Below are positions 17,345-25,384 of a stretch of 64,000 nucleotides of DNA, one piece after another. Under the pieces are notes generated by a model. The model worked only from the letters and a program-made list of their open reading frames with translations, did no database searches and was not told where the DNA came from. The stretch's first letter is position 1. Each line of letters opens with the position of its first letter. The position numbers and the translations under genes are program-made. The DNA comes from CAYOUV01 sp963790075 (GTDB taxonomy: Bacteria > Chloroflexota > Anaerolineae > Anaerolineales > Villigracilaceae), in contig CAWBNG010000005.1 of assembly GCA_963790075.1 (NCBI GenBank), positions 124,001 through 188,000 on the forward strand, written 5' to 3'.

Positions 17345-17971
17345 TTATCCCAGACGGCCGAGCATGGTCTGCGCCAGTTGCTTTTCCAGCGCCAGTTGTT
17401 TTGCGGCTCCTTGGGGAGTCTTCAAGTCCCAGTCGGTCTCGACCGCTTCCAGAGTCAGGTAATATCCTCCGCTCTTGAGGCTCAGGCGGCCGTCCTCGTA
17501 AAAGGCGCCATCACCAAAACCAGTTAAGGTCTGGGCCTGCGCACTTGCGTCGCTCCAGTCCCGGCTCCAGGACTCGGCGGTGGAAGAGGCCGGCAGGTCG
17601 AGCCAGTAGTTGACCTGCAGCACAACTTCGTCGACGGAACCGGGCATGTGGAAGCTGTAATAAATACAGGAGGTTTCTGTCCCCGCAGCCCCCCCGCTCT
17701 CAAAGATCGGATGCTGAACCTGGTCGATCTGAGGATTGGGCAGGACGATTTCCGTATGACCGGTGAAAAAGCTGGCCAAGTCGTGGCTATCCAGCAGGCT
17801 GCAGCTTTCGAGCAGGTCGTTGAGCGTGGGAGTGGGCGCTGGCGTGACGACGGCGATCGCAGTCGGCTCGAGGCTGTGTGTCCCCGGGACCGATGTGGTG
17901 GGACTGACAGCGGGTGCGCAGGCCGCCAACAATAATCCGGCCAGTAATGCAACCAACAGCTTCTTTATCAT
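17345..17971 (-). CDS. Small surface lipoprotein of unknown function
   Basis: A 208-residue lipoprotein: signal segment ending in LLAAC at about residue 18, a short Thr/Pro linker, then one domain of about 150 residues. Features include LLDSHDLASFFTGH and a paired pattern TSCIYYSFHMPG and EVVLQVNYWLDLP, reminiscent of DUF3558-type lipoproteins, but I do not recognise it with certainty. It follows dppC after 11 bp on the same strand, so it is probably translated from the transporter transcript. Confidence 0.7.
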   Translation of the reverse strand: MIKKLLVALLAGLLLAACAPAVSPTTSVPGTHSLEPTAIAVVTPAPTPTLNDLLESCSLLDSHDLASFFTGHTEIVLPNPQIDQVQHPIFESGGAAGTETSCIYYSFHMPGSVDEVVLQVNYWLDLPASSTAESWSRDWSDASAQAQTLTGFGDGAFYEDGRLSLKSGGYYLTLEAVETDWDLKTPQGAAKQLALEKQLAQTMLGRLG

Positions 17972-17982
17972 CTGGCCTCGAA

Positions 17983-18930
17983 TTATTTCCCGGTCCGCAT
18001 CATCTTGGGATCCAGCGCGTCGCGGAAGGCGTCACCGATCAGGTTGAAGGCCAGCACGAACAACAGCAGCGCCATACCAGGGAAGACCACGATCCACCAA
18101 TGGGTGTTGAGGCTCGGGATCCAGTTGCGGGCGTAGCTGAGCAGCTGGCCCCAGTCCGCATAGCCCTCGTTGGCACCCAGGCCCAGGAAGCTCAGGGCAG
18201 CGAAGGTCAGCACATTGGTACCGATGTCCAGCGAAGCCACCACCAGCAGCGAATAGACGGCGTTGGGGATGATGTGCCGGAACAGCAGGCGCGGACCCGG
18301 TACCCCGACCGAGCGGGCAGCCATGACGTAATCCTGTTCCTTGACGGCCAGCACGTCCCCGCGGATGATGCGCGCGTATCCCGGCCAGCCAAACACGATC
18401 AGCGCGATCATGCCGGTGATCAAGCCGTTCTGGATCTTGGAACCCAGGATGGTAGCCAGGGTCAGCGCTGCCAGCAGGAAGGGGAAGGCCAGGAAAATTT
18501 CGACCACCCGCTGGACGATCTCGTCGAACCATCCGCCGATGAAGCCTGACACCGAGCCGACAACTCCGCCGATCATGAAGGTCAGGCTGGTGACGATCAA
18601 ACCGATCTTGAAGGCTGTGCGCGTACCCCAGACCACGCCGTAGAAGATGTCGTATTGCCCCTGAGTAGTTCCAAAGGGCAGGCCAGTTGTTGGCGGCTGC
18701 GGCTCAGCCAGAAAACCATTACGTGGGATTTGGTATGGCTGTGAAGGGATCGACGGCGGCGCAATGAGTGGCGCGAAGATGGCCACCAGCGCAAACAGGA
18801 TGACGAGAACCGTCCCGGTGATCGAGACCGGGTTCTTGAGCAAAGCCGCCAGCCAGCGCGGCGTGCGTTCATGCGGTGGGAGCGCCTCGGCGGCCAGGTG
18901 GGAGTGTAATTGATCGTGCGTGGTTTCCAC
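17983..18930 (-). CDS. dppC: Oligopeptide-type ABC transporter permease, DppC-like
   Basis: A 315-residue inner-membrane permease. After a cytoplasmic N-terminus and one helix (TGTVLVILFALVAIFAPLIA) comes the MetI-like transmembrane domain with about five more helices. The ATPase-docking EAA loop is YVMAARSVGVPGPRLLFRHIIPNA. It pairs with DppB. GTG start at 18930 follows AGGAGG. The usual DppD and DppF ATPases are not in the window, so they must be encoded elsewhere or shared. Substrate could be peptides or another compound taken up by family 5 binding proteins. Confidence 0.9.
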   Translation of the reverse strand: METTHDQLHSHLAAEALPPHERTPRWLAALLKNPVSITGTVLVILFALVAIFAPLIAPPSIPSQPYQIPRNGFLAEPQPPTTGLPFGTTQGQYDIFYGVVWGTRTAFKIGLIVTSLTFMIGGVVGSVSGFIGGWFDEIVQRVVEIFLAFPFLLAALTLATILGSKIQNGLITGMIALIVFGWPGYARIIRGDVLAVKEQDYVMAARSVGVPGPRLLFRHIIPNAVYSLLVVASLDIGTNVLTFAALSFLGLGANEGYADWGQLLSYARNWIPSLNTHWWIVVFPGMALLLFVLAFNLIGDAFRDALDPKMMRTGK

Positions 18931-18942
18931 TGGTGGGCCTCC

Positions 18943-19971
18943 TTAATCCAGTTCGATACGCGGGTCGAGAAAGCGGTACAACAAATCCACCACCAGGTTG
19001 GCGATCACCAGTAAACCACCCGCCAGCAGAGCAATGCCCAGGATCGAAACCGCGTCAAAATTGAGGGCGGCATTGGCTGCAAACAGTCCCATGCCATGAA
19101 AATTGAAGACCGTCTCGGTGATAACCACCCCGTTAAGCAGGCCGACCAGCAGCAGCCCACCGATGGTCACGACTGGAATCATGGCGTTTGGACGGGCGTG
19201 GCGGTTGATAACCCAGCGCTCCTTCAGGCCTTTGGCGCGCGCCGTGCGAACGTAATCCTGCTGGAGCACTTCCAGCATGGACGAGCGCGCCACACGCAGG
19301 AGTAAGGCCCAGGACACATAAGACAAGGTTAGGGCTGGTAGGAACAGGTGGCGTAAGGCATCGAAAAAAATGTCGTAGCGCTGATTAAACAGCGCATCCA
19401 GGGTATACATGCCTGTATAGGCATGCCAGTTCGAGGAGATGACGATTGCATTGGCCCAATTTGACAGGCGCCCGGGCGGAAACCATTGCAGGTTGGCGTA
19501 AAAAACCATTAGCGCAAGCAGCCCGAAGACAAAAGTGGGGAAAGAGTAGCCGATGATGCTGAAGACACGCGCTGCCTGGTCGATGAATAAATCGTGGTGT
19601 AATGCCGCCTGGACCCCCAGCCAGGTCCCGATCACCATGATCGGCGTGAAGCTCCACATTGCCAGCTCCAGCGTAGCCGGGAAATAAGTCAGGATGGCTT
19701 GTGTAACCGGCATCTGCGCCGTTTTCGACCAACCCAGGTTGCCGTGCAGGACGTTACCCAACCAGCGTCCGTATTGAATGTAAACGGGTTGGTTAAGACC
19801 GTATTTTTGGATAATTGCCTGGATCGCTGCAGGATTTTTAGGAATACTGGTAATGTACAAAGCTGCGCGTTCGACCGGGTCGAGCATCATCAACATACCA
19901 AAGATCATAATGCTCAAGCCTAACATCACAAGCGGCAGGATCAGCAGTCTGCGGATAATATACCTGCTCAT
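18943..19971 (-). CDS. dppB: Oligopeptide-type ABC transporter permease, DppB-like
   Basis: A 342-residue permease with the typical DppB N-terminus (YIIRRLLILPLVMLGLSIMI), the early periplasmic segment with YGLNQPVYIQY, and the MetI-like domain. The EAA loop reads YVRTARAKGLKERWVINRHA. About six transmembrane helices. It sits between dppA (58 bp upstream, separated by a perfect hairpin) and dppC (12 bp downstream). The hairpin suggests lower expression of the permeases than of the binding protein. Confidence 0.9.
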   Translation of the reverse strand: MSRYIIRRLLILPLVMLGLSIMIFGMLMMLDPVERAALYITSIPKNPAAIQAIIQKYGLNQPVYIQYGRWLGNVLHGNLGWSKTAQMPVTQAILTYFPATLELAMWSFTPIMVIGTWLGVQAALHHDLFIDQAARVFSIIGYSFPTFVFGLLALMVFYANLQWFPPGRLSNWANAIVISSNWHAYTGMYTLDALFNQRYDIFFDALRHLFLPALTLSYVSWALLLRVARSSMLEVLQQDYVRTARAKGLKERWVINRHARPNAMIPVVTIGGLLLVGLLNGVVITETVFNFHGMGLFAANAALNFDAVSILGIALLAGGLLVIANLVVDLLYRFLDPRIELD

Positions 19972-19989
19972 TCAATCATCTCCAAACAG

Positions 19990-20019
19990 ATCAGGCAGGC
20001 GATTGCTCGCCTGCCTGAT
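19990..20019 (-). other. Intercistronic stem-loop between dppA and dppB
   Basis: Perfect 13-bp stem (19990-20002 with 20007-20019) and a 4-nt loop, 10 bp past the dppA stop and 18 bp before the dppB start. No long T-tract follows (CTGTTTGG), so it probably acts as an mRNA-stabilising or attenuating element rather than a full terminator. This is a common device in binding-protein operons. Confidence 0.7.
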
Positions 20020-20029
20020 GCTTACAAAG

Positions 20030-22006
20030 CTACTTCGCAAGTGCGTAGAAGTAAATACCCGAGTAAATGGGGTTGTAGTAGTACCCTTTGACCCACATTT
20101 GCTCGTAGTGACGTCCTTCCGGCTGGACGACGAACAGGTCCAGAGCATTCTGGTAGGTGATGTTCTGCAGTTGCGAATAAATCTTGGCGCGCGCCTGCTG
20201 GTCACTGGTCTGAACGCCCTGATTGATCAATTGATCCATTTGTTTCTGTACGTCAGCCGGGAAAGCCTGACTGCCAGAGTAGGTACCGCCGCTGGCCAGG
20301 AAGGGGACCACCCAATCCTGCGGGTCGTGATAATCTTCCAACCAGCCGAGCATGAAGATCGGCATGCGGCCGGAAACCTGGTCCTTCAGCAGCAAGGCGA
20401 ACGGTTCGCCCACGACCTGCAGGTGGAACTTGGGATTAACCTTCTGCAAATCGGCAGCCAGGATGTCCCCAGCCGTCTTACGCTGGTCGTTACCGGTGTT
20501 GTAGATATATTGCATGTAGAAACCGGTATCCCACAGCGACTTGCCATCAGCCGATTTCCAGGTTGAGGCCTTGAAAGCGGCGGTGCATTTATTCAAATCG
20601 AAAGTGTAGTGCGCCTGGCTGGGATCGTAACCCAGTTCGCCTTGAAGGATCGGGCCATAAGCCTGGACTGCTTCGCCGTTCCAAATCTGCTTGATGTAGG
20701 TTTGCCAGTCAAAGCAGTAGTTGAAAGCCTGGCGGATATTGAGATCGCTGAAGAAATTGGCCGGAATGCCATTGCCATCCAGCTTGCCGCTGCCGAGGGT
20801 GTTGTTCCCGCCGGTGTCGCTGACGTTTTCGTTGAAGTAAATGGCTGTTTCTTCCACGGAGGGCAGACCCTTGTACAGGCGGATCGCACCACCAGCATTG
20901 GTCGGGGTACATTTGCCGCTGGCGTCACAGGTTTCACCAACCAGCGGATCGATCTGGGAGATATACTGCCGGTCTACATAGGCTATGTCTGCGTCACCAG
21001 TCTTGAAGGTGGCAAAACGTGTGCCCCACTCATTGATGACTTTGATGACGGCGCTTTTCATCTTGGCTGGACCGGAGGGACCACCGTCCCATAACGGGGT
21101 GGTTACCCAGTAATTATCGTTGCGGGTCAGGTCGGTCTCCTGTTCGGGAACCCATTTTTCAAGCTTATAAGGACCGGTTCCGTTCATGACTTTGAACAGC
21201 GGGTCGGCCTCAGCCGAGGGGTTGTTATATTTCTGCGCGTCCTCGGGTTTGCCATCCCAGGCGCCTTGCTTAATAGCCCAGGACATATTAACCACAGAAG
21301 CCCAGGTACCGCTCAGGATTTGCAGCATTGGTCCATAAGGCTGCTTGAGATGCATGGTTACCGTTCCAGCACTATTATCGAAGGTAATAGCATTCTCAAC
21401 AGCTTGAGCTGCCTTGGTCCAATCACCATTAAATTGCTTCTGGACCACATCGCTGGCAAAGCTATTGACATCCAAGCCGAAGAACGGTTGCAATACGATC
21501 CATGACGGACCACCGGCGCGGTCGAGGATCATCAGGCGCCACAGGCTATAAGCCACGTCCTGAGGAGTCAGATCCGAACCATCCTGGAATTTGACACCTT
21601 GGCGGATATGAAAGGTGTAAGTCAGCCCATCCGAAGAAATGTCCCAACTGGTCGCGAGCATCGGGACAAACTCTGTGGTGGAATCCTTTTTGGGGAAGAC
21701 CAGTGTCTCATAAACATTGAAAATCACCTCACCGCTGGCTGTATCGTAAGCCCATTGGGGATCCAATGATTCGGGTCCACCCGTGGTGGCTTCGATCAGC
21801 GTATCCGGATTTTTTACCTGGGGTGACGCGGGGGCGCTGGTCGGCGCCGTGGTGGGAGGGGATGACGGGGTGGTTCCCGTCGAGCTTCCGGGTGGCGTTG
21901 AAACGGAAGCGGGTGGCGTGGGTGTCGCTGGCGCACAGGATGCCAGGGCAATCGCCGCGGCGATCAAAATGGTCAAGATCGTCATAGACTTGCTGATTTT
22001 GTTCAT
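20030..22006 (-). CDS. dppA: Family 5 solute-binding lipoprotein, DppA/OppA-like
   Basis: About 658 residues. Signal peptide with lipobox ALASC near residue 24 and a long Pro/Thr/Ser linker (about 25-70). The body is an SBP_bac_5 fold: DTLIEATTGGPESLDPQWAY, the DGLTYTFHIRQGVKFQDG segment, and VAYSLWRL. It would capture peptides or related ligands outside the cell and deliver them to DppBC. ATG 22006 is chosen because GGAGG precedes it; the frame opens five codons earlier. It is larger than the usual 530-600 residues, partly through the linker and inserted loops. Confidence 0.88.
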   Translation of the reverse strand: MNKISKSMTILTILIAAAIALASCAPATPTPPASVSTPPGSSTGTTPSSPPTTAPTSAPASPQVKNPDTLIEATTGGPESLDPQWAYDTASGEVIFNVYETLVFPKKDSTTEFVPMLATSWDISSDGLTYTFHIRQGVKFQDGSDLTPQDVAYSLWRLMILDRAGGPSWIVLQPFFGLDVNSFASDVVQKQFNGDWTKAAQAVENAITFDNSAGTVTMHLKQPYGPMLQILSGTWASVVNMSWAIKQGAWDGKPEDAQKYNNPSAEADPLFKVMNGTGPYKLEKWVPEQETDLTRNDNYWVTTPLWDGGPSGPAKMKSAVIKVINEWGTRFATFKTGDADIAYVDRQYISQIDPLVGETCDASGKCTPTNAGGAIRLYKGLPSVEETAIYFNENVSDTGGNNTLGSGKLDGNGIPANFFSDLNIRQAFNYCFDWQTYIKQIWNGEAVQAYGPILQGELGYDPSQAHYTFDLNKCTAAFKASTWKSADGKSLWDTGFYMQYIYNTGNDQRKTAGDILAADLQKVNPKFHLQVVGEPFALLLKDQVSGRMPIFMLGWLEDYHDPQDWVVPFLASGGTYSGSQAFPADVQKQMDQLINQGVQTSDQQARAKIYSQLQNITYQNALDLFVVQPEGRHYEQMWVKGYYYNPIYSGIYFYALAK

Positions 22007-22526
22007 CTCTTCAACCTCCAAATCAAACTGACAGTTTATTGGATTAGATTGAACTTATCCGCTGCCGGCGATCCATCTGCGTCGTCACTCAGTCCCTGTG
22101 CATGGAGGCCGCGACCAACCCACTGAGATGGCGGCTCCTGGAGGCCTGCAACAAGATATTGCATTTATCATAGGACGGCAAAACGCAATCGTCTTTATTC
22201 ATTTCATAAGATTATATAAAGTTGACATTAAGGTCCGATTTGACAGGTAAGATTCGCACAAACTTGAGCATAATGGAATTAAAATTGAGTAAAGCATTTC
22301 ACTCCAAGCTAGCGATCTTTACACGTGAGATCGTCCCCGAAAGGCTAAAATCACCGCCAAAAGCGCGAAAGGCAGAGAATTTGTCTGGATCAACATAGGA
22401 TTTTTGTATCCTCTGATAAATGACGCATGGCACTATACGCGACCCAAATAATGGGACATAATCAATCTGGATTGATTATTGCGTCAAATATTGTCCGACT
22501 TCTCACAATATGAAGGAGGCCTGTAA
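22007..22526. other. Divergent intergenic region, dppA and vor operon control
   Basis: About 520 bp between divergent operons with no coding sequence. On the minus strand the dppA leader (about 22065-22125) can fold: CATCTCAGT pairs with ACTGAG and AGATG across a 40-nt interval. Two TTGACA hexamers on the plus strand (22222-22227 and 22240-22245) lack matching -10 boxes. A TATACG at 22434-22439 is a possible -10 for the plus-strand operon. A separate perfect palindrome is listed below. I see no RNA gene. Confidence 0.5.
22458..22479. promoter_or_regulatory. 22-bp palindrome, candidate operator of the vor operon
   Basis: ATAATCAATC and its exact complement GATTGATTAT are separated by two bases. 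The site is 47 bp upstream of the ferredoxin ATG and just after a possible -10 box, the usual place for a repressor. No T-tract follows, so termination is unlikely. Confidence 0.55.
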
Positions 22527-22769
22527 ATGCCAGCCAAAGGTTGGGTTGAAGTTAACGATCTTTACTGTAAGGGTTGCGAATTATGCATCAGCGCCTGTCC
22601 GCAGGATGTCATGGAACTGGATATGTCTCACCTGACTCCCAAGGGTTATCATCCTGCTCATATTTTCAAGGATGGCTGCACCGGCTGCGCCATTTGTGCG
22701 CTGGTATGTCCTGATGCGGCCATCACGGTCTACCGCGAAATTACCAAACCTGTCCCGGCAGGGGCTTAG
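22527..22769 (+). CDS. vorD: 2-oxoacid:ferredoxin oxidoreductase, ferredoxin (delta) subunit
   Basis: An 80-residue 2[4Fe-4S] ferredoxin. The two cluster motifs are CKGCELCISACP (residues about 13-24) and CTGCAICALVCP (about 51-62), each C-x2-C-x2-C-x3-C-P. In Kor/Vor complexes this subunit carries electrons from the TPP site towards ferredoxin. First gene of a four-gene operon with gaps of 9-11 bp. GGAGG lies just upstream of the ATG. Oxygen-sensitive and cytoplasmic. Confidence 0.92.
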   Translation: MPAKGWVEVNDLYCKGCELCISACPQDVMELDMSHLTPKGYHPAHIFKDGCTGCAICALVCPDAAITVYREITKPVPAGA

Positions 22770-22778
22770 GAGGCTCGC

Positions 22779-23891
22779 ATGACTCGCGAAATGCTCAAAG
22801 GAAATGAAGCCATTGCCGAGGCAGCCATCCGCGCCGGTCTCGAAGCCTATTTTGGCTATCCGATCACGCCTCAGACCGAAGTACTGGAATGGATGGCGCG
22901 CCGCATGCCCGAGCTTGGCCGGACCTTTGTCCAGGCCGAGAGTGAGGTGGCTGCGATCAACATGGTTTACGGCGCAGCCTGCACCGGGACGCGGGTGATG
23001 AGTTCATCCTCCAGCCCCGGTGTTTCACTGATGATGGAAGGCCTGTCATACGTGGCCGGGACCGAGGTACCGGTGGTGCTGGTCAATGTCATGCGCGGCG
23101 GTCCCGGTCTGGGCAATATCGCCCCGGCACAGGGCGACTACTTCCAGGCAGTCTACGGCGGCGGGCACGGCGATTACCGCCCAATCGTACTGGCCCCATC
23201 TTCGGTCCAGGAAGCGATCGACCTGACGGTGCTGTCCTTCGACCTGGCCGAAAAATACCGCTCGATCGTGATGGTTCTGGCCGACGGCTCCATCGGCCAG
23301 ATGATGGAACCGGCCGAACTACCGCCCATGCGCAAGGTCGAACGCAAGGACTGGGACTGGGCCACGAACGGCGCGATTGGCCGCGAGCGGCGCATCCTGA
23401 CCTCGATTTACATCGACCCGGTCGACGAGGAAGTCACCAACCTGCGCCTGTTCAAGCGCTGGCAGGAAATCCAAAAGAACGAGATCCGCTACAAAGAATA
23501 TTTTCTGGATGACGCTGAATTTGTGGTGGTCGGCTTCGGCACCGCCGGGCGCGTGGCGCTTTCAGCGGTACGACAGGCACGCCAGCAGGGAATCAAGGTC
23601 GGCTTGCTGCGTCCGGTGACGGTCAGTCCGTTCCCGTTCGAGGCGCTCGACAAACTGGCTGCCAAAGCTCAGGCATTCCTGGTAGTCGAGATGAACATGG
23701 GACAGATGCTGAATGACGTGCAACTGGCCGTCAAGGGACGCGTACCGGTCGAGTTCTACGGACGCCCCGGCGGCATGGTCCCGTTCCCGGATGAGATCCT
23801 GAGCGAAATCGAGCGTGTGTCGAGTTCCAAGCTGAGTATCGACGCAGATCCGCGCAACGCCTGGTATGAGCGCATGATCGCTGTCAAGTAG
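22779..23891 (+). CDS. vorB: 2-oxoacid:ferredoxin oxidoreductase alpha subunit
   Basis: A 370-residue alpha subunit that binds CoA and the pyrimidine end of TPP. Signature strings are LKGNEAIAEAAIRAG, FGYPITPQTE, QAESEVAAINMVYGAA and MRGGPGLGNIAPAQ. The wording of these motifs is closest to VorB (3-methyl-2-oxobutanoate) type subunits, but KorA (2-oxoglutarate) enzymes are near relatives and sequence alone does not fix the substrate. A C-terminal transketolase-like domain follows (EFVVVGFGTAGRVALSAV). Reaction: 2-oxoacid + CoA + oxidised ferredoxin to acyl-CoA + CO2 + reduced ferredoxin. Confidence 0.9.
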   Translation: MTREMLKGNEAIAEAAIRAGLEAYFGYPITPQTEVLEWMARRMPELGRTFVQAESEVAAINMVYGAACTGTRVMSSSSSPGVSLMMEGLSYVAGTEVPVVLVNVMRGGPGLGNIAPAQGDYFQAVYGGGHGDYRPIVLAPSSVQEAIDLTVLSFDLAEKYRSIVMVLADGSIGQMMEPAELPPMRKVERKDWDWATNGAIGRERRILTSIYIDPVDEEVTNLRLFKRWQEIQKNEIRYKEYFLDDAEFVVVGFGTAGRVALSAVRQARQQGIKVGLLRPVTVSPFPFEALDKLAAKAQAFLVVEMNMGQMLNDVQLAVKGRVPVEFYGRPGGMVPFPDEILSEIERVSSSKLSIDADPRNAWYERMIAVK

Positions 23892-23900
23892 AGGTGAGAG

Positions 23901-24680
23901 ATGACAACAATTGCAAAACCCGAAAACCTGGTCTATACCCGTCCCGAGGGCCTGACCGATTTCCCCACGCATTACTGTCCCGGTTGCACGCATGGGGTTG
24001 CGCACCGTCTGATCGCCGAAGTGCTGGACGAGATGGGCGTGATCGATAAAACCATCGGTGTGGCGCCGGTCGGCTGCTCGGTCTTTGCCTACAATTATTT
24101 CAACTGTGATTTCGTCGAAGCGGCACACGGACGCGCGCCGGCCATGGCGACCGGTATCAAGCGCGTATTGCCCGAACGGGTGGTCTTTACCTATCAGGGC
24201 GACGGCGACCTGGCATCGATTGGCATGGCCGAGATCATGCACGCAGCCGGGCGCGGCGAGAATATCACCGTGATCTTCATCAACAATGCCATTTACGGCA
24301 TGACCGGCGGGCAGATGGCACCCACCACCCTACCCGGCCAGAAAACCACCTCTTCGCCACTGGGACGTGATGTGGAAACCCAGGGCTATCCCCTGCGCAT
24401 GTCCGAAATGCTGGCCCAGATGGACGGTGCCGGTTACATTGTACGCCGCTCGCTACATGACCCGAAGAATATCCGCATGGCTAAAAAGGCAATTCGCACC
24501 GCTTTCGAAACACAGGTGCGCGGACTGGGCTTCTCGATGGTCGAGTTGCTGTCCACCTGCCCCACCAACTGGGGTATCAATGCGATCGATTCACTCAAGT
24601 GGGTCGAAGAGCACATGATCCCGGTATTTCCACTGGGCGATTACAAGGTCACTGCTAGCGTGGCGGAGATCAAGGCTTAA
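23901..24680 (+). CDS. vorA: 2-oxoacid:ferredoxin oxidoreductase beta subunit (TPP binding)
   Basis: A 259-residue beta subunit. Cluster-coordinating cysteines start with HYCPGCTHG, then GVAPVGCSV. The TPP-Mg motif is GDGDLASIGMAEIMHAA through NNAIYGMTGGQ, with GDGD and the downstream NN about 28 residues apart, as expected. The sequence PTTLPGQKTTSSPLGRD is the standard beta-subunit loop. It forms the active site together with the alpha subunit encoded upstream. Confidence 0.92.
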   Translation: MTTIAKPENLVYTRPEGLTDFPTHYCPGCTHGVAHRLIAEVLDEMGVIDKTIGVAPVGCSVFAYNYFNCDFVEAAHGRAPAMATGIKRVLPERVVFTYQGDGDLASIGMAEIMHAAGRGENITVIFINNAIYGMTGGQMAPTTLPGQKTTSSPLGRDVETQGYPLRMSEMLAQMDGAGYIVRRSLHDPKNIRMAKKAIRTAFETQVRGLGFSMVELLSTCPTNWGINAIDSLKWVEEHMIPVFPLGDYKVTASVAEIKA

Positions 24681-24691
24681 GGAGGCCAGAC

Positions 24692-25252
24692 ATGCAAAAA
24701 GAGATTATTATCGCCGGTTTTGGGGGACAGGGGGTCCTGTTTGCCGGTCAGGTGCTGGCCTACGCTGCGATGGATACCGGCCATGAAGTCACCTGGATCC
24801 CGTCCTATGGACCCGAAATGCGCGGCGGCACGGCCAACTGCACGGTCGTCATTGCAGACGATGAGATCGGATCGCCGCTGGTTAAGAATCCGCCGGCTGC
24901 CATCGTGTTGAACCTGCCATCCTTCGATAAATACGAACCACTGATGCAACCTGGTGGCGTATTGGTGGTCAACAAATCCATGGTCGACCGTCCCGCTCAG
25001 CGCGACGATATTACGATCATCTTTGTGGCTGGTAATGAAATCGCTGAAGAGACCGGCGACCGGCGCTTGCTCAACATGGTCATGACCGGGGCGCTCCTGG
25101 CCCGTTTACCTGAGCTAAACCTGGACGACATCAAGGCTGCGCTCAAAGCCCACCTGCCGGAACGCCACCAAAAATTGCTGCCCAACAATTACCAGGCGCT
25201 CGACAAAGGCTTTGCCCAAGCCAAAGCGCAACTGGAAAAAGTAACTGCCTAG
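24692..25252 (+). CDS. vorC: 2-oxoacid:ferredoxin oxidoreductase gamma subunit
   Basis: A 186-residue gamma subunit of the Kor/Vor/Por type. It begins EIIIAGFGGQGVLFAGQVLA and continues TWIPSYGPEMRGGTANCTV, both hallmark motifs. It completes the complex; in other lineages it is fused to the alpha subunit. Last gene of the operon, followed 20 bp later by a strong terminator. Confidence 0.92.
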   Translation: MQKEIIIAGFGGQGVLFAGQVLAYAAMDTGHEVTWIPSYGPEMRGGTANCTVVIADDEIGSPLVKNPPAAIVLNLPSFDKYEPLMQPGGVLVVNKSMVDRPAQRDDITIIFVAGNEIAEETGDRRLLNMVMTGALLARLPELNLDDIKAALKAHLPERHQKLLPNNYQALDKGFAQAKAQLEKVTA

Positions 25253-25272
25253 ATATCTGCACAAGGAAGCTT

Positions 25273-25306
25273 AACCTCGCTTGCGGCTTGCAAGCGAGGT
25301 TTTTTA
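25273..25306 (+). terminator. Intrinsic terminator of the vor operon
   Basis: Perfect 12-bp stem (25273-25284 with 25290-25301), 5-nt loop, followed by a run of T to 25306. Confidence 0.93.
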
Positions 25307-25384
25307 TCTATCCATGAAGACCTTCGGGATGCTATAATTTTCAGCGATCAACTCAACCATATCAAACCTGGAGACCCTCTGTTA

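Noticed and set aside
22060..22125. T-box riboswitch upstream of dppA
   Set aside because: A partial resemblance only. The conserved antiterminator bulge and a terminator are not visible, and a T-box would be unusual before a peptide-binding protein.
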